DNA of 64,000 nucleotides from Magnolia sinica (taxonomy: Eukaryota > Streptophyta > Magnoliopsida > Magnoliales > Magnoliaceae): the NCBI RefSeq assembly GCF_029962835.1, contig NC_080587.1, positions 58,495,528-58,559,527 on the forward strand. The letters run 5' to 3'. Of the stretch, positions 48,601 to 51,923 are shown piece by piece (position 1 is the first letter of the stretch; each line of letters starts with the position of its first letter). Made by a program: the position numbers and the translations under genes. The notes beneath the pieces were generated by a model. The model ran no database searches. It was given only the letters and a program-made list of their open reading frames with translations, and had not been told where the DNA came from.

Positions 48601-51533
48601 ATATAATCTCCACTTATGGTTTTGTGTGAGTTGGCAAGATATTGTGATTTTCTTCTCTCATGATCTGTTGAAGACAACCTTTGCAATCAGTGTTGGGGTG
48701 GGTCATCAAACATGACAATCGTAGCATGTATTTCTGTTTTTTCTCCTTAGGTGTACAATTGGTGTAAGAGCTTTGCCATGCCTGCTATGTATTTCTGTTT
48801 TTTCTCCTTAGGTGTACAATTGGTGTAAGAGCTTTGCCATGCCTGCTAGTGACTGGTGAGAGATCGAGTGTGAGTGGTGACTAAAGGAGGCTTTTTAACT
48901 ATATTTGCATTACAACAGAATGGCCATTGTGCTCAATTTCGCTGTTTGCTGCATTGACCTTGCCAGTTTGAACCAGTTCAGTGAAGTTTCTCCATGCTGC
49001 TGAATGAGAAATGGGCACCCCTTAGTCTTTGCTTGCTGTTAGTTGCTTTTTAATATCTATCTTCTTTATCTTCCAAAAAGAAGAATAGAGCTATGGGAGA
49101 AAACTCTATCCGAGGAAGTAGAGCATAATGGGTGGAGTCAACATTATGGGAAGTGTGGAGAGTCATAGTTGAATGTTGAGACGGGAATTGTTAGGATCCA
49201 CTGCCTAGTCATTTCTAAGCTATGACTCTAGGTATTACTTGTATGTTTAATTTATTAATATTTGATAAGAAGAACTATGAAATAAAAATGTTGCACAGGT
49301 GAGCTTTGGATTAGTTTGGTGACATTGGATGATATTGTGTTCTCATGCAGTAAGGTAATAGAGATGAGTAGAAAGAGTAGGAGTGAAATGTGAGAATTTA
49401 CTCTATATATTATTTACTACTGTCTGCCCTGTGAGGTCTATGCCTCGATACAAACCATTGAGTATTATAGAACCCCTTCCCCTTCCCCCTCTTCCTTTTC
49501 CAAGTTCTCTTTTATTCTCATCTCCTTTGTTTGCAAATCTTCCTGTGTGTCTTCATATGTTTTGCATAGCCTTTCTACAATTCTACAATTCATTGCTCAA
49601 GGTCACTTGCTCAAACCAGTGTGACAAATATCACCGATATCTTGAAAATCTTGTTGATAATATAATGAAAAACACTCTAAATGATATAATTTCGAGATTT
49701 TTGAAAATATTGGGATATTTTAAAATATCACATATTTATCACGATATTAACTCATAAACTAGTAAAAATATTAAAGAGTTTGTTATATAAATATGGGTTT
49801 TGTTAATGTCCCCACCTTCATGGGGATGCTGGACGTTAGCAATGTCAAACCTTGTAAACGGCACACGGGGTGACCAATTGCCAATCTGAACTATTTATCC
49901 AGTTATACAACTAGGAGCAAGCCCTTCTGCGAGAATTAGGCTGATTTGATGATCCTAACCCATTGATGGGGCCAATTTGTTATGATTGTCCGTTATTTAC
50001 GAGCCATAAATCACATCATTGGAATAATCAAATCAAAGTGTTACTCTAGAATTAAGAAATAGAAAGTGGGATGTATTGACTAGATGTTTCAAGACAATGA
50101 TCGGACGTATTTTGTTTCTCTGGTCAATCTTGACTGTCCATTTTCATGCTATTGATCAAAAGCTTAGGATCACTTGATTGGCATGATTTTTGTACCATGG
50201 CTTGCTCCTACTTGTATGAAAAAATGAAAGGTTCCTATCGACAATAGGTCACCCCGTGTGCCATTTAAAAGGTTTAGGGATGTTGCTAATGTCCCCATGA
50301 ATGTGGGGATATTAGCAAAACCCTATAAATATATATTTAAAATTTCAAATGTATTTATTAATTTACAACAATAATTTTTTTAAATATTTTTATTATGACA
50401 ATACTTTCCTGATAATATCCTGAGAAAAACCTCAAAGTTTGAAAATCTGCCGAGAGTTTTCCAGGCTGAGAAATTGCCGAGAGTGAGTTTGTCACTATAG
50501 CTCATAAACAATAAAAATACATTGGAGATACCTTAACCAAGTAGTTGACATCAGTAATGGAATGCATCATCTAACATACTGCAGACATTGTTTTAGGTGC
50601 CAAAACTCATCCCTAGGTCTATCATGCTTCAGGGGAGCGGATTAGGTGCGGCCCCGGCCTCACCCAAGACGATGCGGCCCTTATTGTGGGGTCCACCTTG
50701 ATGTATGTATTCTACATCCACTTTGTCCATACATTTTGCCATATCACTTTAGAACACGAGACCAAAAATAAAGCAAATCCAAATCCCAGGTGGACCATAC
50801 TATAGGAAACAATGGTGATTAAATGCCCCACCATTAAAAACATCGTAGGGACACCATAATGTTTCCATAATTTTTATTTGCCATCTAACCTGTTAATAAG
50901 GTCACAAAAATAGATATGAAGGGTAAAAACAAATATCAGCTTGATCCAAAACTTTTGTTGCCCACAAGAAGTTTTTAATAGTCAATCACCACTGTTTCCT
51001 ATGGTATGGTCTACTTGAGATTTGGATCTGTTTCATTTTTTGGGCTCCCTAAAATGATATAGCAAAAGAATGGGCAGAGTTGATATAGAATACATACATC
51101 AAGGTGGGCCCCACGGTAAGGGCCGCACCGCCTTGGGTGAGGCCAGGGCTGCACCTAATCCGCTCCCATGCCTCAGACCTAATCATCCCATCAACATGCA
51201 AATGCTGACCTTTTCACATATAAACACTTTGTGATGGACATCCCACTTACAATGGGGACCATGGTGGGATAGATACCCTAAATAGAACACCTTTTCAATA
51301 TGATGCTTTGTACCAACACATCTCACTCATAAATTCTTGATTTTCAAATAGAGGAACTATTACCATTAACATCATTATGTTGGTTACATGCATATAAGAC
51401 CATTCCATTTATCAGGCTGCATCACCGCAAAAAGTTACGGTGATCAGGTAATCAAAGCACTAATTGGTGGATGCTATGAAGAGGTCTAACCGGCAAGCTA
51501 CTTAAAATGGGCAAAATTCCCCCATTCTCTAGC

Positions 51534-51570
<37 letters not shown>

Positions 51571-51923
51571 CATATATATATATATATATAAAGTGTATGC
51601 TCTGTCCAAAGTGGGGCATGATAAGTATATGGTCTGGGCCTGTAGCTGTGTGTAACATAGATATTAGCTTTTAGCATTCTATGAACTCTTCTCCTGTCCT
51701 AATTTGTTAAACATATTTCAAGATGGCAAAGCTTATATTCTCTCAATTCATTATTTATAACAGTAAACGTGGTCGTGGTGGCTTCCGGCGAGGTGGGCGT
51801 GGCAGTGGACGGGGCCGTGGCCGCGGACGTGGCCGTGGGAGGAAGCAACCTACTGAGAAATCAGCTAATGAACTAGACAAGGAGTTGGAGAATTATCATG
51901 CAGAAGCCATGCATACATCATAG
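8015..51923 (+). CDS. ALY: ALY/REF mRNA export adaptor (THO complex subunit 4-like), whole gene span
   Basis: This is a nuclear RNA-binding adaptor that links spliced mRNA to the TREX complex by binding the helicase UAP56 and passing mRNA to the export receptor. The coding sequence is 8,015-8,224, 8,833-8,976, 9,082-9,150, 12,615-12,805, 28,065-28,118 and 51,764-51,923. It totals 828 nt and encodes 275 aa, within the usual size range of plant ALY proteins. Visible domains are the N-terminal UAP56-binding motif [12 protein letters not shown] (residues 5-16), an RG-rich linker (about 17-48), an RRM at about 101-176 with RNP2-like LYVSNL (103-108) and RNP1-like GSAEVVF (142-148), a second RG tract (about 224-246), and the C-terminal motif [13 protein letters not shown]. 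All splice junctions are phase-compatible and no stop or frameshift was found, so the gene looks functional despite introns of 15.3 and 23.6 kb. The ATG at 8,015 was chosen because it opens the conserved N-terminus. The family assignment is firm; the exact paralogue is not. Confidence 0.93.
8225..8832 (+). other. ALY: ALY intron 1, a GC-AG intron
   Basis: The donor is AAG|GCAAGC and the acceptor is TTTCATCAG ending at 8,832. The exon joined downstream resumes the conserved [12 protein letters not shown] segment, which fixes both borders. No GT within a few bases would keep the frame and the conserved protein. GC donors are a minor class in plants and are often tied to alternative splicing. 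Open frames inside the intron have no recognisable product. Confidence 0.85.
8833..8976 (+). CDS. ALY: ALY exon 2 (residues 71-118)
   Basis: Encodes the pre-RRM segment ([19 protein letters not shown]) and the start of the RRM with RNP2-like [16 protein letters not shown]. The acceptor is at 8,831-8,832 and the donor GTATAT at 8,977. It is joined to exon 3 by a 105-bp intron. Confidence 0.92.
9082..9150 (+). CDS. ALY: ALY exon 3 (residues 119-141)
   Basis: A short exon encoding the RRM middle ([20 protein letters not shown], then RPS). The acceptor ATTCAG ends at 9,081 and the donor GTAAGC starts at 9,151. The 69-nt length is a multiple of three, so skipping would keep the frame but destroy the RRM. 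Confidence 0.92.
9963..10068. repeat. 53-bp imperfect tandem duplication
   Basis: Two adjacent copies start with AACACCC at 9,963 and 10,016. Both contain ACCCATGGATCTATGG and end in GGGGTG. It lies in ALY intron 3 in a GC-richer patch (about 9,960-10,200). No function is assigned. Confidence 0.8.
11480..11800 (+). mobile_element. Ty1/copia 3' end (RNase H C-terminus, polypurine tract, LTR start)
   Basis: The frame reads [16 protein letters not shown] (about 11,539-11,580), matching the copia RNase H motif around KHIEVDCHFI, then a region like DQLADMFTKSLGR with a stop (LIDMFH, stop, SLGRNQFAH). The polypurine tract GAGGGGGAGTG at about 11,758-11,768 leads into a TGTTA LTR start. The rest of the element is absent, so this is a decayed, truncated insertion in ALY intron 3. 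Confidence 0.75.
12615..12805 (+). CDS. ALY: ALY exon 4 (residues 142-204 plus 2 nt)
   Basis: Encodes the second half of the RRM ([20 protein letters not shown], then [18 protein letters not shown]) and the conserved post-RRM stretch ending RRTVVM. The acceptor GACAG ends at 12,614. The donor GTATGT at 12,806 splits the next threonine codon after AC. This is the last exon before the two giant introns. Confidence 0.92.
12876..14145. other. Unassigned intronic sequence
   Basis: No coding, RNA or repeat family was recognised in this part of ALY intron 4. Several open frames of 60-120 codons occur but lack domains. Confidence 0.4.
14157..14714 (-). pseudogene. LINE-B reverse transcriptase fragment (3' segment)
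   Basis: Read on the minus strand from 14,714: [16 protein letters not shown], then VNGSPKVFF with a [12 protein letters not shown] motif (canonical RQGDPLSPFLF), and further on [13 protein letters not shown] and SSYLGLPL. These are the palm and thumb landmarks of plant L1-type LINEs. The fragment stops at a run of 14 C at 14,146-14,159. It continues the LINE whose upstream parts lie at 19,522-19,766 and 23,947-24,965. The YADD box falls in a damaged stretch. Confidence 0.8.
14940..18281 (-). pseudogene. hAT transposase pseudogene (BED finger, DUF659, dimerisation domain)
   Basis: In minus-strand order it shows: a BED-type zinc finger (CKFCGQKC, then HHLITTH) at about 18,150-18,220; a DUF659-like segment ([29 protein letters not shown], then [17 protein letters not shown]) at about 17,340-17,690; the catalytic-core part with [14 protein letters not shown] at about 16,130-16,175; and an hAT C-terminal dimerisation region ([20 protein letters not shown], then KWSTFE) at about 15,715-15,825, where the usual CERNWS reads CEGKWS. 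An acidic tail ([17 protein letters not shown]) follows at about 15,030-15,080. Several stops, frameshifts and a 710-bp insertion break the frame, so it is non-functional. It belongs to the plant hAT group with DUF659. Confidence 0.8.
16221..16930. mobile_element. 710-bp hAT-type MITE inside the hAT transposase
   Basis: The termini CATTGTTGTCAAAT (16,221) and ATTTGACAACATTG (16,917-16,930) are inverted with one mismatch. The flanks GCTATATT (16,213-16,220) and GCAATATT (16,931-16,938) form an 8-bp duplication with one mismatch. The transposase frame (ENIA on one side, FNCNQVDKK on the other) resumes across the element, so the insertion site is precise. The subterminal regions are full of GCGATCGC and GCATATGC palindromes. 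There is no coding capacity. Confidence 0.85.
19522..19766 (-). pseudogene. LINE-B reverse transcriptase fragment (middle segment)
   Basis: On the minus strand: a GFP-x-SFF region near 19,745, then [12 protein letters not shown] and [15 protein letters not shown], which is the start of the L1 reverse transcriptase domain. It joins in frame to the segment at 23,947 when the younger LINE and one copy of GACT are removed. Toward lower coordinates it runs into the hAT element. Confidence 0.75.
19899..23463 (-). pseudogene. LINE-A ORF2: endonuclease, reverse transcriptase, zinc-binding RT tail
   Basis: The reading starts with [10 protein letters not shown] at 23,463. The endonuclease landmarks LQETK, GDFNII and SDHCPI are present (23,463-22,720). 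The reverse transcriptase follows ([45 protein letters not shown], then GLRQGD). The catalytic box reads FADN at 21,434-21,445 instead of F/YADD, and the PLSPFLF segment after GLRQGD is deleted. The thumb has [19 protein letters not shown] at about 21,140-21,170. The zinc-binding RT tail ([11 protein letters not shown], with CLCC and H/C residues) is at about 20,200-20,370, and a [16 protein letters not shown] end lies near 20,040. In-frame stops and at least three frameshifts make it inactive. Confidence 0.88.
23460..23946 (-). pseudogene. LINE-A ORF1 C-terminal part
   Basis: A minus-strand frame upstream of ORF2 ([20 protein letters not shown], ending SSVPQ and a stop directly before the ORF2 ATG at 23,463) is the usual place of plant LINE ORF1. 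A stop near 23,800 interrupts it. No zinc knuckle is visible in the part kept. It is probably 5'-truncated at the insertion border. Confidence 0.6.
23947..24965 (-). pseudogene. LINE-B endonuclease and linker segment (5' part)
   Basis: On the minus strand: a GHLLWEHL phrase near 24,935, then GGDF with a following [16 protein letters not shown] stretch near 24,875 (endonuclease), a [10 protein letters not shown]-type segment near 24,550, and [20 protein letters not shown] at about 23,965-24,025, the linker before the RT. Many stops and frameshifts are present. It is interrupted by LINE-A and continues at 19,766. Confidence 0.75.
24966..26010 (-). pseudogene. LINE-C fragments (RT thumb and zinc-binding RT tail)
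   Basis: The minus strand shows a zinc-binding RT tail ([20 protein letters not shown], then ICSLCM-type cysteines and an [10 protein letters not shown] phrase) at about 25,700-25,970. A [12 protein letters not shown] thumb motif lies at about 25,060. Their order relative to LINE-B implies separate or rearranged LINE copies. All frames are broken. Confidence 0.6.
26510..27930. mobile_element. Candidate DNA element with CGATACG-rich ends
   Basis: Both ends are dense in GATACG/CGTATC words: GATACGATACAGGATACGAC at about 26,540 and GGTCGATACGGCGTCCGATA at about 27,890. The middle is AT-rich with long T and C runs. The terminal repeats are too diverged to fix borders or a target duplication, so this is a candidate only. 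The motif style resembles the hAT-like element at 62,134-63,099. Confidence 0.45.
27778..27801. repeat. Homopolymer run of about 23 C
   Basis: An uninterrupted C run followed directly by T6. Other long homopolymers include 14 C at 14,146, T runs near 27,243 and 51,541, and T then G near 47,309. Runs of this kind are prone to sequencing-length error. Confidence 0.85.
28065..28118 (+). CDS. ALY: ALY exon 5 (54-nt exon between two giant introns)
   Basis: The acceptor TTTTATGCAG ends at 28,064 and the donor GTAAGC starts at 28,119. Joined to exon 4 it reads VVMT then [18 protein letters not shown], matching the conserved PEFGRRGG-type segment of plant ALY proteins. The exon is a multiple of three and lies between phase-2 borders, so skipping it would delete 18 residues without a frameshift. 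Confidence 0.88.
28225..28745. other. Unassigned intronic sequence, possible LINE tail remnant
   Basis: It starts with TTTTTTTGAATGGCAATACA, which resembles the reverse complement of plant LINE 3' tails, but no coding matches follow. The remainder is unassigned. Confidence 0.3.
28750..29620. mobile_element. Fragment of the hAT-like family of 62,134-63,099
   Basis: In inverse orientation to the 62-kb copy, it shares CACACCCTTGGGATA-type and GGGTATCGCATAATG words (28,783-28,825), the GGAAACATTGGAAAA stretch, the GTGCACATGATAA phrase near 28,937, and near 29,400 GGAGAAATTTTGAATTTTCT. The right terminus is missing and a T run at about 29,127 interrupts it. Confidence 0.6.
29621..30230. other. 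Unassigned AT-rich intronic sequence
   Basis: No gene, RNA or repeat family recognised. Confidence 0.4.
30233..30800 (-). mobile_element. RTE-type LINE 3' fragment (degenerate)
   Basis: It begins with CATCATCATCATTATATAGC followed by CTATTTGGGGTTGGCTTT. This is the reverse complement of the plant RTE 3' end, which carries a TGATGATG tail and an AGCCAACCCCA word. The same signature occurs at 59,122, 44,493 and, in plus orientation, 48,160. Coding further in is too decayed to read. Confidence 0.55.
30840..31480 (+). pseudogene. L1-type LINE fragment (RT thumb region, plus strand)
   Basis: The plus strand reads [20 protein letters not shown] (canonical [20 protein letters not shown]), then an EKCKFHLVE segment and [12 protein letters not shown] (canonical LWRKVIVAKYG) at about 31,155-31,190. 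Frames shift repeatedly, and neither RT core nor 3' tail is present. A decayed fragment in ALY intron 5. Confidence 0.75.
31481..32930. other. Unassigned; part resembles 37.15-37.35 kb
   Basis: About 31,650-31,830 (TTGCATGATCCTTCTAACTA and following) is similar to about 37,155-37,320 (TTGCATGATCCTTCTATCAA), so both derive from one repeat family, possibly the RTE fragments nearby. Elsewhere nothing is recognised. Confidence 0.4.
32933..32959. repeat. (GT)n microsatellite
   Basis: About 13 uninterrupted GT units lie directly at the left edge of the hAT-like fragment starting at 32,961. Confidence 0.9.
32961..33330. mobile_element. Terminal fragment of the hAT-like family of 62,134-63,099
   Basis: It starts CAATGCTCGAAATATC, matching the inverse of the 62-kb right terminus (GATATTTCGAACACTG). 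It continues with GCACCCTTGGGATACAG, GGATATATCGTTTGTATCGC and the GTGCACATAATAA phrase near 33,187. Only one end is present. Confidence 0.7.
33331..33560. repeat. Half of a foldback element (right arm)
   Basis: The arm landmarks GTTTTTAATGGTGGGGATTT, GTGGTATGGTCCACCTATG and CATACATCATAGTGGGCCCC occur in order. The matching left arm is missing, probably lost when the neighbouring element arrived. Confidence 0.6.
33565..34120. repeat. Foldback element of the GTGGGCCC family
   Basis: The left arm opens with GCCCTTACCGTGGGGCCCAC and CCTTGATGTATGTAATATG; the right arm closes with ACATACATCAAGGTGGGCCC near 34,061. Internal landmarks are in mirror order around a CAGCTTGATCCAAAACTTTT loop. The outer left sequence CTCACCCAAGAGGGTGTGG links it to the 50,633 member. 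Confidence 0.65.
34125..35195. repeat. Foldback element interrupted by a 601-bp MITE
   Basis: The left arm (GAGAAATCCACTCTGTTCAT near 34,151) and the right arm (GAGTGGATTTCTCACAAAAA near 35,127) are inverted copies. Without the MITE and one copy of GTTTCAAC, the sequence reads GGTTTCAACAGTAG, equivalent to GGTTTCAACGGTAG in related elements at about 3,560 and 54,242. Confidence 0.7.
34409..35009. mobile_element. 601-bp hAT-type MITE with perfect 8-bp duplication
   Basis: The flanks GTTTCAAC at 34,401-34,408 and 35,010-35,017 are identical. The termini TAGTGTTTCAAATAGC and GCTATTTAAAACACTGA are inverted. Both subterminal zones are packed with GTAGCGTA, TACGCTAC and related palindromes, and the middle is AT-rich. 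There is no coding. About 90 bp at the right end match the left end of the degenerate hAT element at 14,715, so it is probably a deletion derivative of that family. Confidence 0.9.
35230..35665. repeat. Foldback element of the GTGGGCCC family
   Basis: The left arm TAGTAGGGCCCACCTAGATG (35,248) and the right arm ATACATCGAGGTGGCCCCCA (about 35,627) enclose mirror-ordered family landmarks around a TTTTGGATCAAGGTGATATT loop. Confidence 0.6.
35690..36160. repeat. Foldback element of the GTGGGCCC family
   Basis: The left arm (GTGAGGCCACCTCGTTG near 35,729) and the right arm (ACATACATCATGGTGGGCCC near 36,112) are inverted copies around a TTTTGGATCAAGCTAATATT loop. The right arm is closer to the family consensus than the left. 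Confidence 0.6.
36500..36665. mobile_element. Terminal fragment of a CGATAT-rich DNA element
   Basis: GACAGATATATCGGCCGATA at about 36,629, then GTATTGATATTGCGAATAG, resembles the inverse of the 62,134 left terminus (ATATCGGCCGATATATCC). The partner end was not found. Confidence 0.45.
36666..37400 (-). mobile_element. Degenerate RTE-type LINE 3' fragment
   Basis: Starts with a CCACCACCACCATCAG tail and a GCTATTTAGGGCCAACTTT word, the reverse complement of the RTE 3' signature. The following 700 bp resemble the 30.4-31.9 kb region in wording but no clear frame survives. Confidence 0.4.
37507..37677. mobile_element. Short MITE-like copy with CAAGGT...ACCTTG ends
   Basis: The ends CAAGGTTTATGTAACGG and CCGTTACCATTATTGAATAC plus CTTG are inverted. 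The middle is rich in GTAACGG, CATAACAG and TTACACG words. It is related to the 266-bp element at 60,095-60,360. The target duplication is not clear. Confidence 0.55.
38030..38240 (+). pseudogene. RNase H-like (RVT_3) fragment
   Basis: The plus-strand frame contains [20 protein letters not shown], followed by [18 protein letters not shown]. This matches the PWRL...L...V.I.HV.RE.N..AD.L pattern at the end of RNase H-like domains found in plant retroelement proteins. The AD of the canonical EAN-x-x-AD is changed to AN. Only the C-terminal half is kept. Confidence 0.65.
38236..38300 (-). pseudogene. RTE-type reverse transcriptase fragment
   Basis: The minus strand reads [12 protein letters not shown], corresponding to DLEKAYDRVPRE in plant RTE reverse transcriptases. 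The very short fragment abuts the RNase H-like piece in the opposite orientation. Confidence 0.5.
38301..39840. other. Unassigned intronic sequence with a (CT)n tract
   Basis: No gene or family recognised. A (CT)20 microsatellite lies at 38,581-38,620. A short direct duplication (ACTTATTGTTTTTAGAAAAG type) occurs near 39,325-39,360. Confidence 0.4.
38581..38620. repeat. (CT)20 microsatellite
   Basis: An uninterrupted dinucleotide tract within ALY intron 5. Confidence 0.95.
39840..40440 (+). mobile_element. LTR 3' end with initiator-Met tRNA primer-binding site
   Basis: TGGTATCAAAGCCC at about 40,299 matches the plant primer-binding site for tRNA-iMet (TGGTATCAGAGC) with one change. It follows a CT-rich segment ending TCAAATCACA that would be the 3' end of a 5' LTR. 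About 140 bp further, ATGGATCTATCATCACCGG could be a gag start but soon meets stops. The element is otherwise lost. Confidence 0.6.
41698..42271. repeat. 287-bp tandem duplication
   Basis: Both copies start GGGAGAAGCGATCATCGATC (41,698 and 41,985) and end with GACGACTTTGAGT. They differ at only a few positions, so the duplication is much younger than the surrounding LTR divergence suggests. It lies inside the non-autonomous LTR element. Confidence 0.9.
42637..42664. repeat. (AG)n microsatellite
   Basis: About 14 AG units in the second LTR. The first LTR has the shorter GAGAAAGAGAGAGAATAAGA at the same place, so the tract expanded after insertion. Confidence 0.85.
43080..44062 (+). pseudogene. 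L1-type LINE fragment with 3' tail (plus strand)
   Basis: The plus strand reads [20 protein letters not shown] (canonical [20 protein letters not shown]), then a GSPKGFF block near 43,397, a [15 protein letters not shown] stretch, and [14 protein letters not shown] at about 43,660-43,705. The FADD region is damaged. The 3' end has TTCTTAATAAAATTGCGTTG and an A12 tail at 44,050-44,061, typical of plant L1 elements. Frames are broken and a large internal deletion removes the ORF2 3' half. Confidence 0.75.
44066..44380 (+). pseudogene. Ty1/copia reverse transcriptase fragment
   Basis: The frame reads [20 protein letters not shown] then [13 protein letters not shown], the conserved copia RT C-terminus. 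A segment like [19 protein letters not shown] follows at about 44,285-44,340. It starts right after the LINE A-tail, so one of the two inserted in or recombined with the other. The remainder of the element is absent. Confidence 0.85.
44480..44580 (-). mobile_element. RTE 3' tail fragment
   Basis: ATCATCTAAGCCGTATCCCA and ACTAATTGGGTCAGCT at about 44,513 match the RTE 3' signature found at 59,122. Only about 80 bp are kept. Confidence 0.5.
44581..45230. other. Unassigned intronic sequence
   Basis: Nothing recognised; AT-rich toward the right. Confidence 0.4.
45240..45760 (-). pseudogene. L1-type LINE 3' end (zinc-binding RT tail and tail sequence)
   Basis: The minus strand shows remnants of the zinc-binding RT tail (ESVPHLFMH near 45,725), then [20 protein letters not shown] at about 45,480-45,540. 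That parallels the [15 protein letters not shown] end of LINE-A. Downstream come the T-rich tail tracts (45,283-45,330). This 5'-truncated copy is from the same LINE group as LINE-A. Confidence 0.75.
45830..46960. repeat. Degenerate minisatellite with CTGCCATTTGNAGNACTTTT units
   Basis: Phrases near GTGGACTGCCATTTG, CTTTTGCCAAGTAATCA, TATTTCAAATATGTTTGG and AAGATCCTTTTGGGTAGGGG recur about ten times (near 45,848, 45,987, 46,199, 46,341, 46,440, 46,498, 46,668, 46,755 and others) with spacings from about 60 to 210 bp. Units are partly deleted relative to one another. No coding. The origin is unknown. Confidence 0.75.
46961..47825. other. Unassigned intronic sequence with T/G homopolymer
   Basis: A long T run followed by about 10 G lies at about 47,309-47,341. 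A short direct repeat (GAGAAGTTTGGGCAAA) occurs at about 47,697 and 47,768. No gene recognised. Confidence 0.4.
47830..48220 (+). pseudogene. RTE-type LINE 3' end (plus strand)
   Basis: The frame reads [20 protein letters not shown], matching the plant RTE thumb motif [17 protein letters not shown]. Further on, [10 protein letters not shown] appears out of frame at about 48,053-48,082. It ends with CAGCCAACCCCACTTGG and a TGATGATGATGATGATG tail at about 48,196-48,215. It is 5'-truncated and frame-broken. Confidence 0.8.
48335..48526. repeat. 96-bp tandem duplication
   Basis: Copies start AATTGATGTGAATATGAA at 48,335 and 48,431. Both contain GAATGAAGTTATTTCTTTGG and AATCAAAAGCTCTA. The near identity indicates recent slippage or unequal exchange. 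Confidence 0.9.
48726..48847. repeat. 61-bp perfect tandem duplication
   Basis: ATGTATTTCTGTTTTTTCTC through GCCATGCCTGCT is present twice in direct succession (48,726 and 48,787). No difference was seen between copies. Confidence 0.92.
48848..49620. other. Unassigned intronic sequence
   Basis: Nothing recognised. A 124-codon open frame at 49,383-49,757 is AT-rich and crosses into a repeat, so it is not called. Confidence 0.4.
49630..50480. repeat. AT-rich repeat shared with 56.69-56.88 kb, split by a MULE MITE
   Basis: AGTAAAAATATTAAAGAG before the insertion, and CCTGATAATATCCTGAGAAA after it, match at 56,701 (AGTAAAAACCTTAAGGAA) and 56,785 (CCTGTCAATATCCTGAGAAA). The 56.7-kb copy has no insertion and thus serves as the empty site. 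Confidence 0.75.
49795..50323. mobile_element. 529-bp Mutator-like MITE with perfect 9-bp duplication
   Basis: The flanks TATAAATAT at 49,786-49,794 and 50,324-50,332 are identical, the length expected for Mutator. Terminal inverted repeats of about 85 bp start GGGTTTTGTTAATGTCCCCA on the left and end TGGGGATATTAGCAAAACCC on the right. Both include the GGCACACGGGGTGACC word about 60 bp in. No transposase. Confidence 0.92.
50633..51167. mobile_element. 535-bp near-palindromic foldback element with 9-bp duplication
   Basis: It begins GGGAGCGGATTAGGTGC and ends GCACCTAATCCGCTCCC. The flanks ATGCTTCAG (50,624-50,632) and ATGCCTCAG (51,168-51,176) are a 9-bp duplication with one mismatch. The arms (about 50,633-50,841 and 50,971-51,167) are inverted copies around a loop of about 130 nt. 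The arms carry the family landmarks CCACCTTGATGTATGTATTC, TAGGAAACAATGGTGATT and ACCATTAAAAAC. The 9-bp duplication and long inverted arms point to Mutator transposase as the likely mover. Transcription would give a long hairpin RNA. Confidence 0.9.
51539..51591. repeat. Poly-T run followed by (AT)10
   Basis: About 32 T, then C, then an AT tract, lying about 170 bp before the last ALY acceptor. It could act as a very long but distal pyrimidine tract; that is speculation. Confidence 0.9.
51764..51923 (+). CDS. ALY: ALY exon 6 (residues 223-275, C-terminus)
   Basis: The acceptor TTTATAACAG ends at 51,763. The frame GG|T gives [20 protein letters not shown], a long RG tract, then [19 protein letters not shown] and AEAMHTS with a TAG stop at 51,921-51,923. 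The C-terminal [13 protein letters not shown] is the conserved UAP56-binding motif of plant ALY proteins. An upstream ATG at 51,723 lies in the intron and is not used in this model. Confidence 0.93.

Larger units (their letters stand above)
28119..51763 (+). other. ALY: ALY intron 5 (23.6 kb)
   Basis: Bounded by GTAAGC and TTTATAACAG. The phase (GG|T) and the following [11 protein letters not shown] reading support the join. It holds the elements listed between 28.2 and 51.2 kb. I found no host exon inside it, although a short missed RG-coding exon cannot be excluded. Confidence 0.8.

Noticed and set aside
49383..49757. A 124-codon frame as a small gene
   Set aside because: It is AT-rich, without domain, and its second half runs into the repeat that is shared with 56.7 kb.
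51723..51923. A separate 66-aa RG-rich gene starting at the ATG at 51,723
   Set aside because: The frame only becomes protein-like after the acceptor at 51,763 and matches the ALY C-terminus in phase with exon 5.
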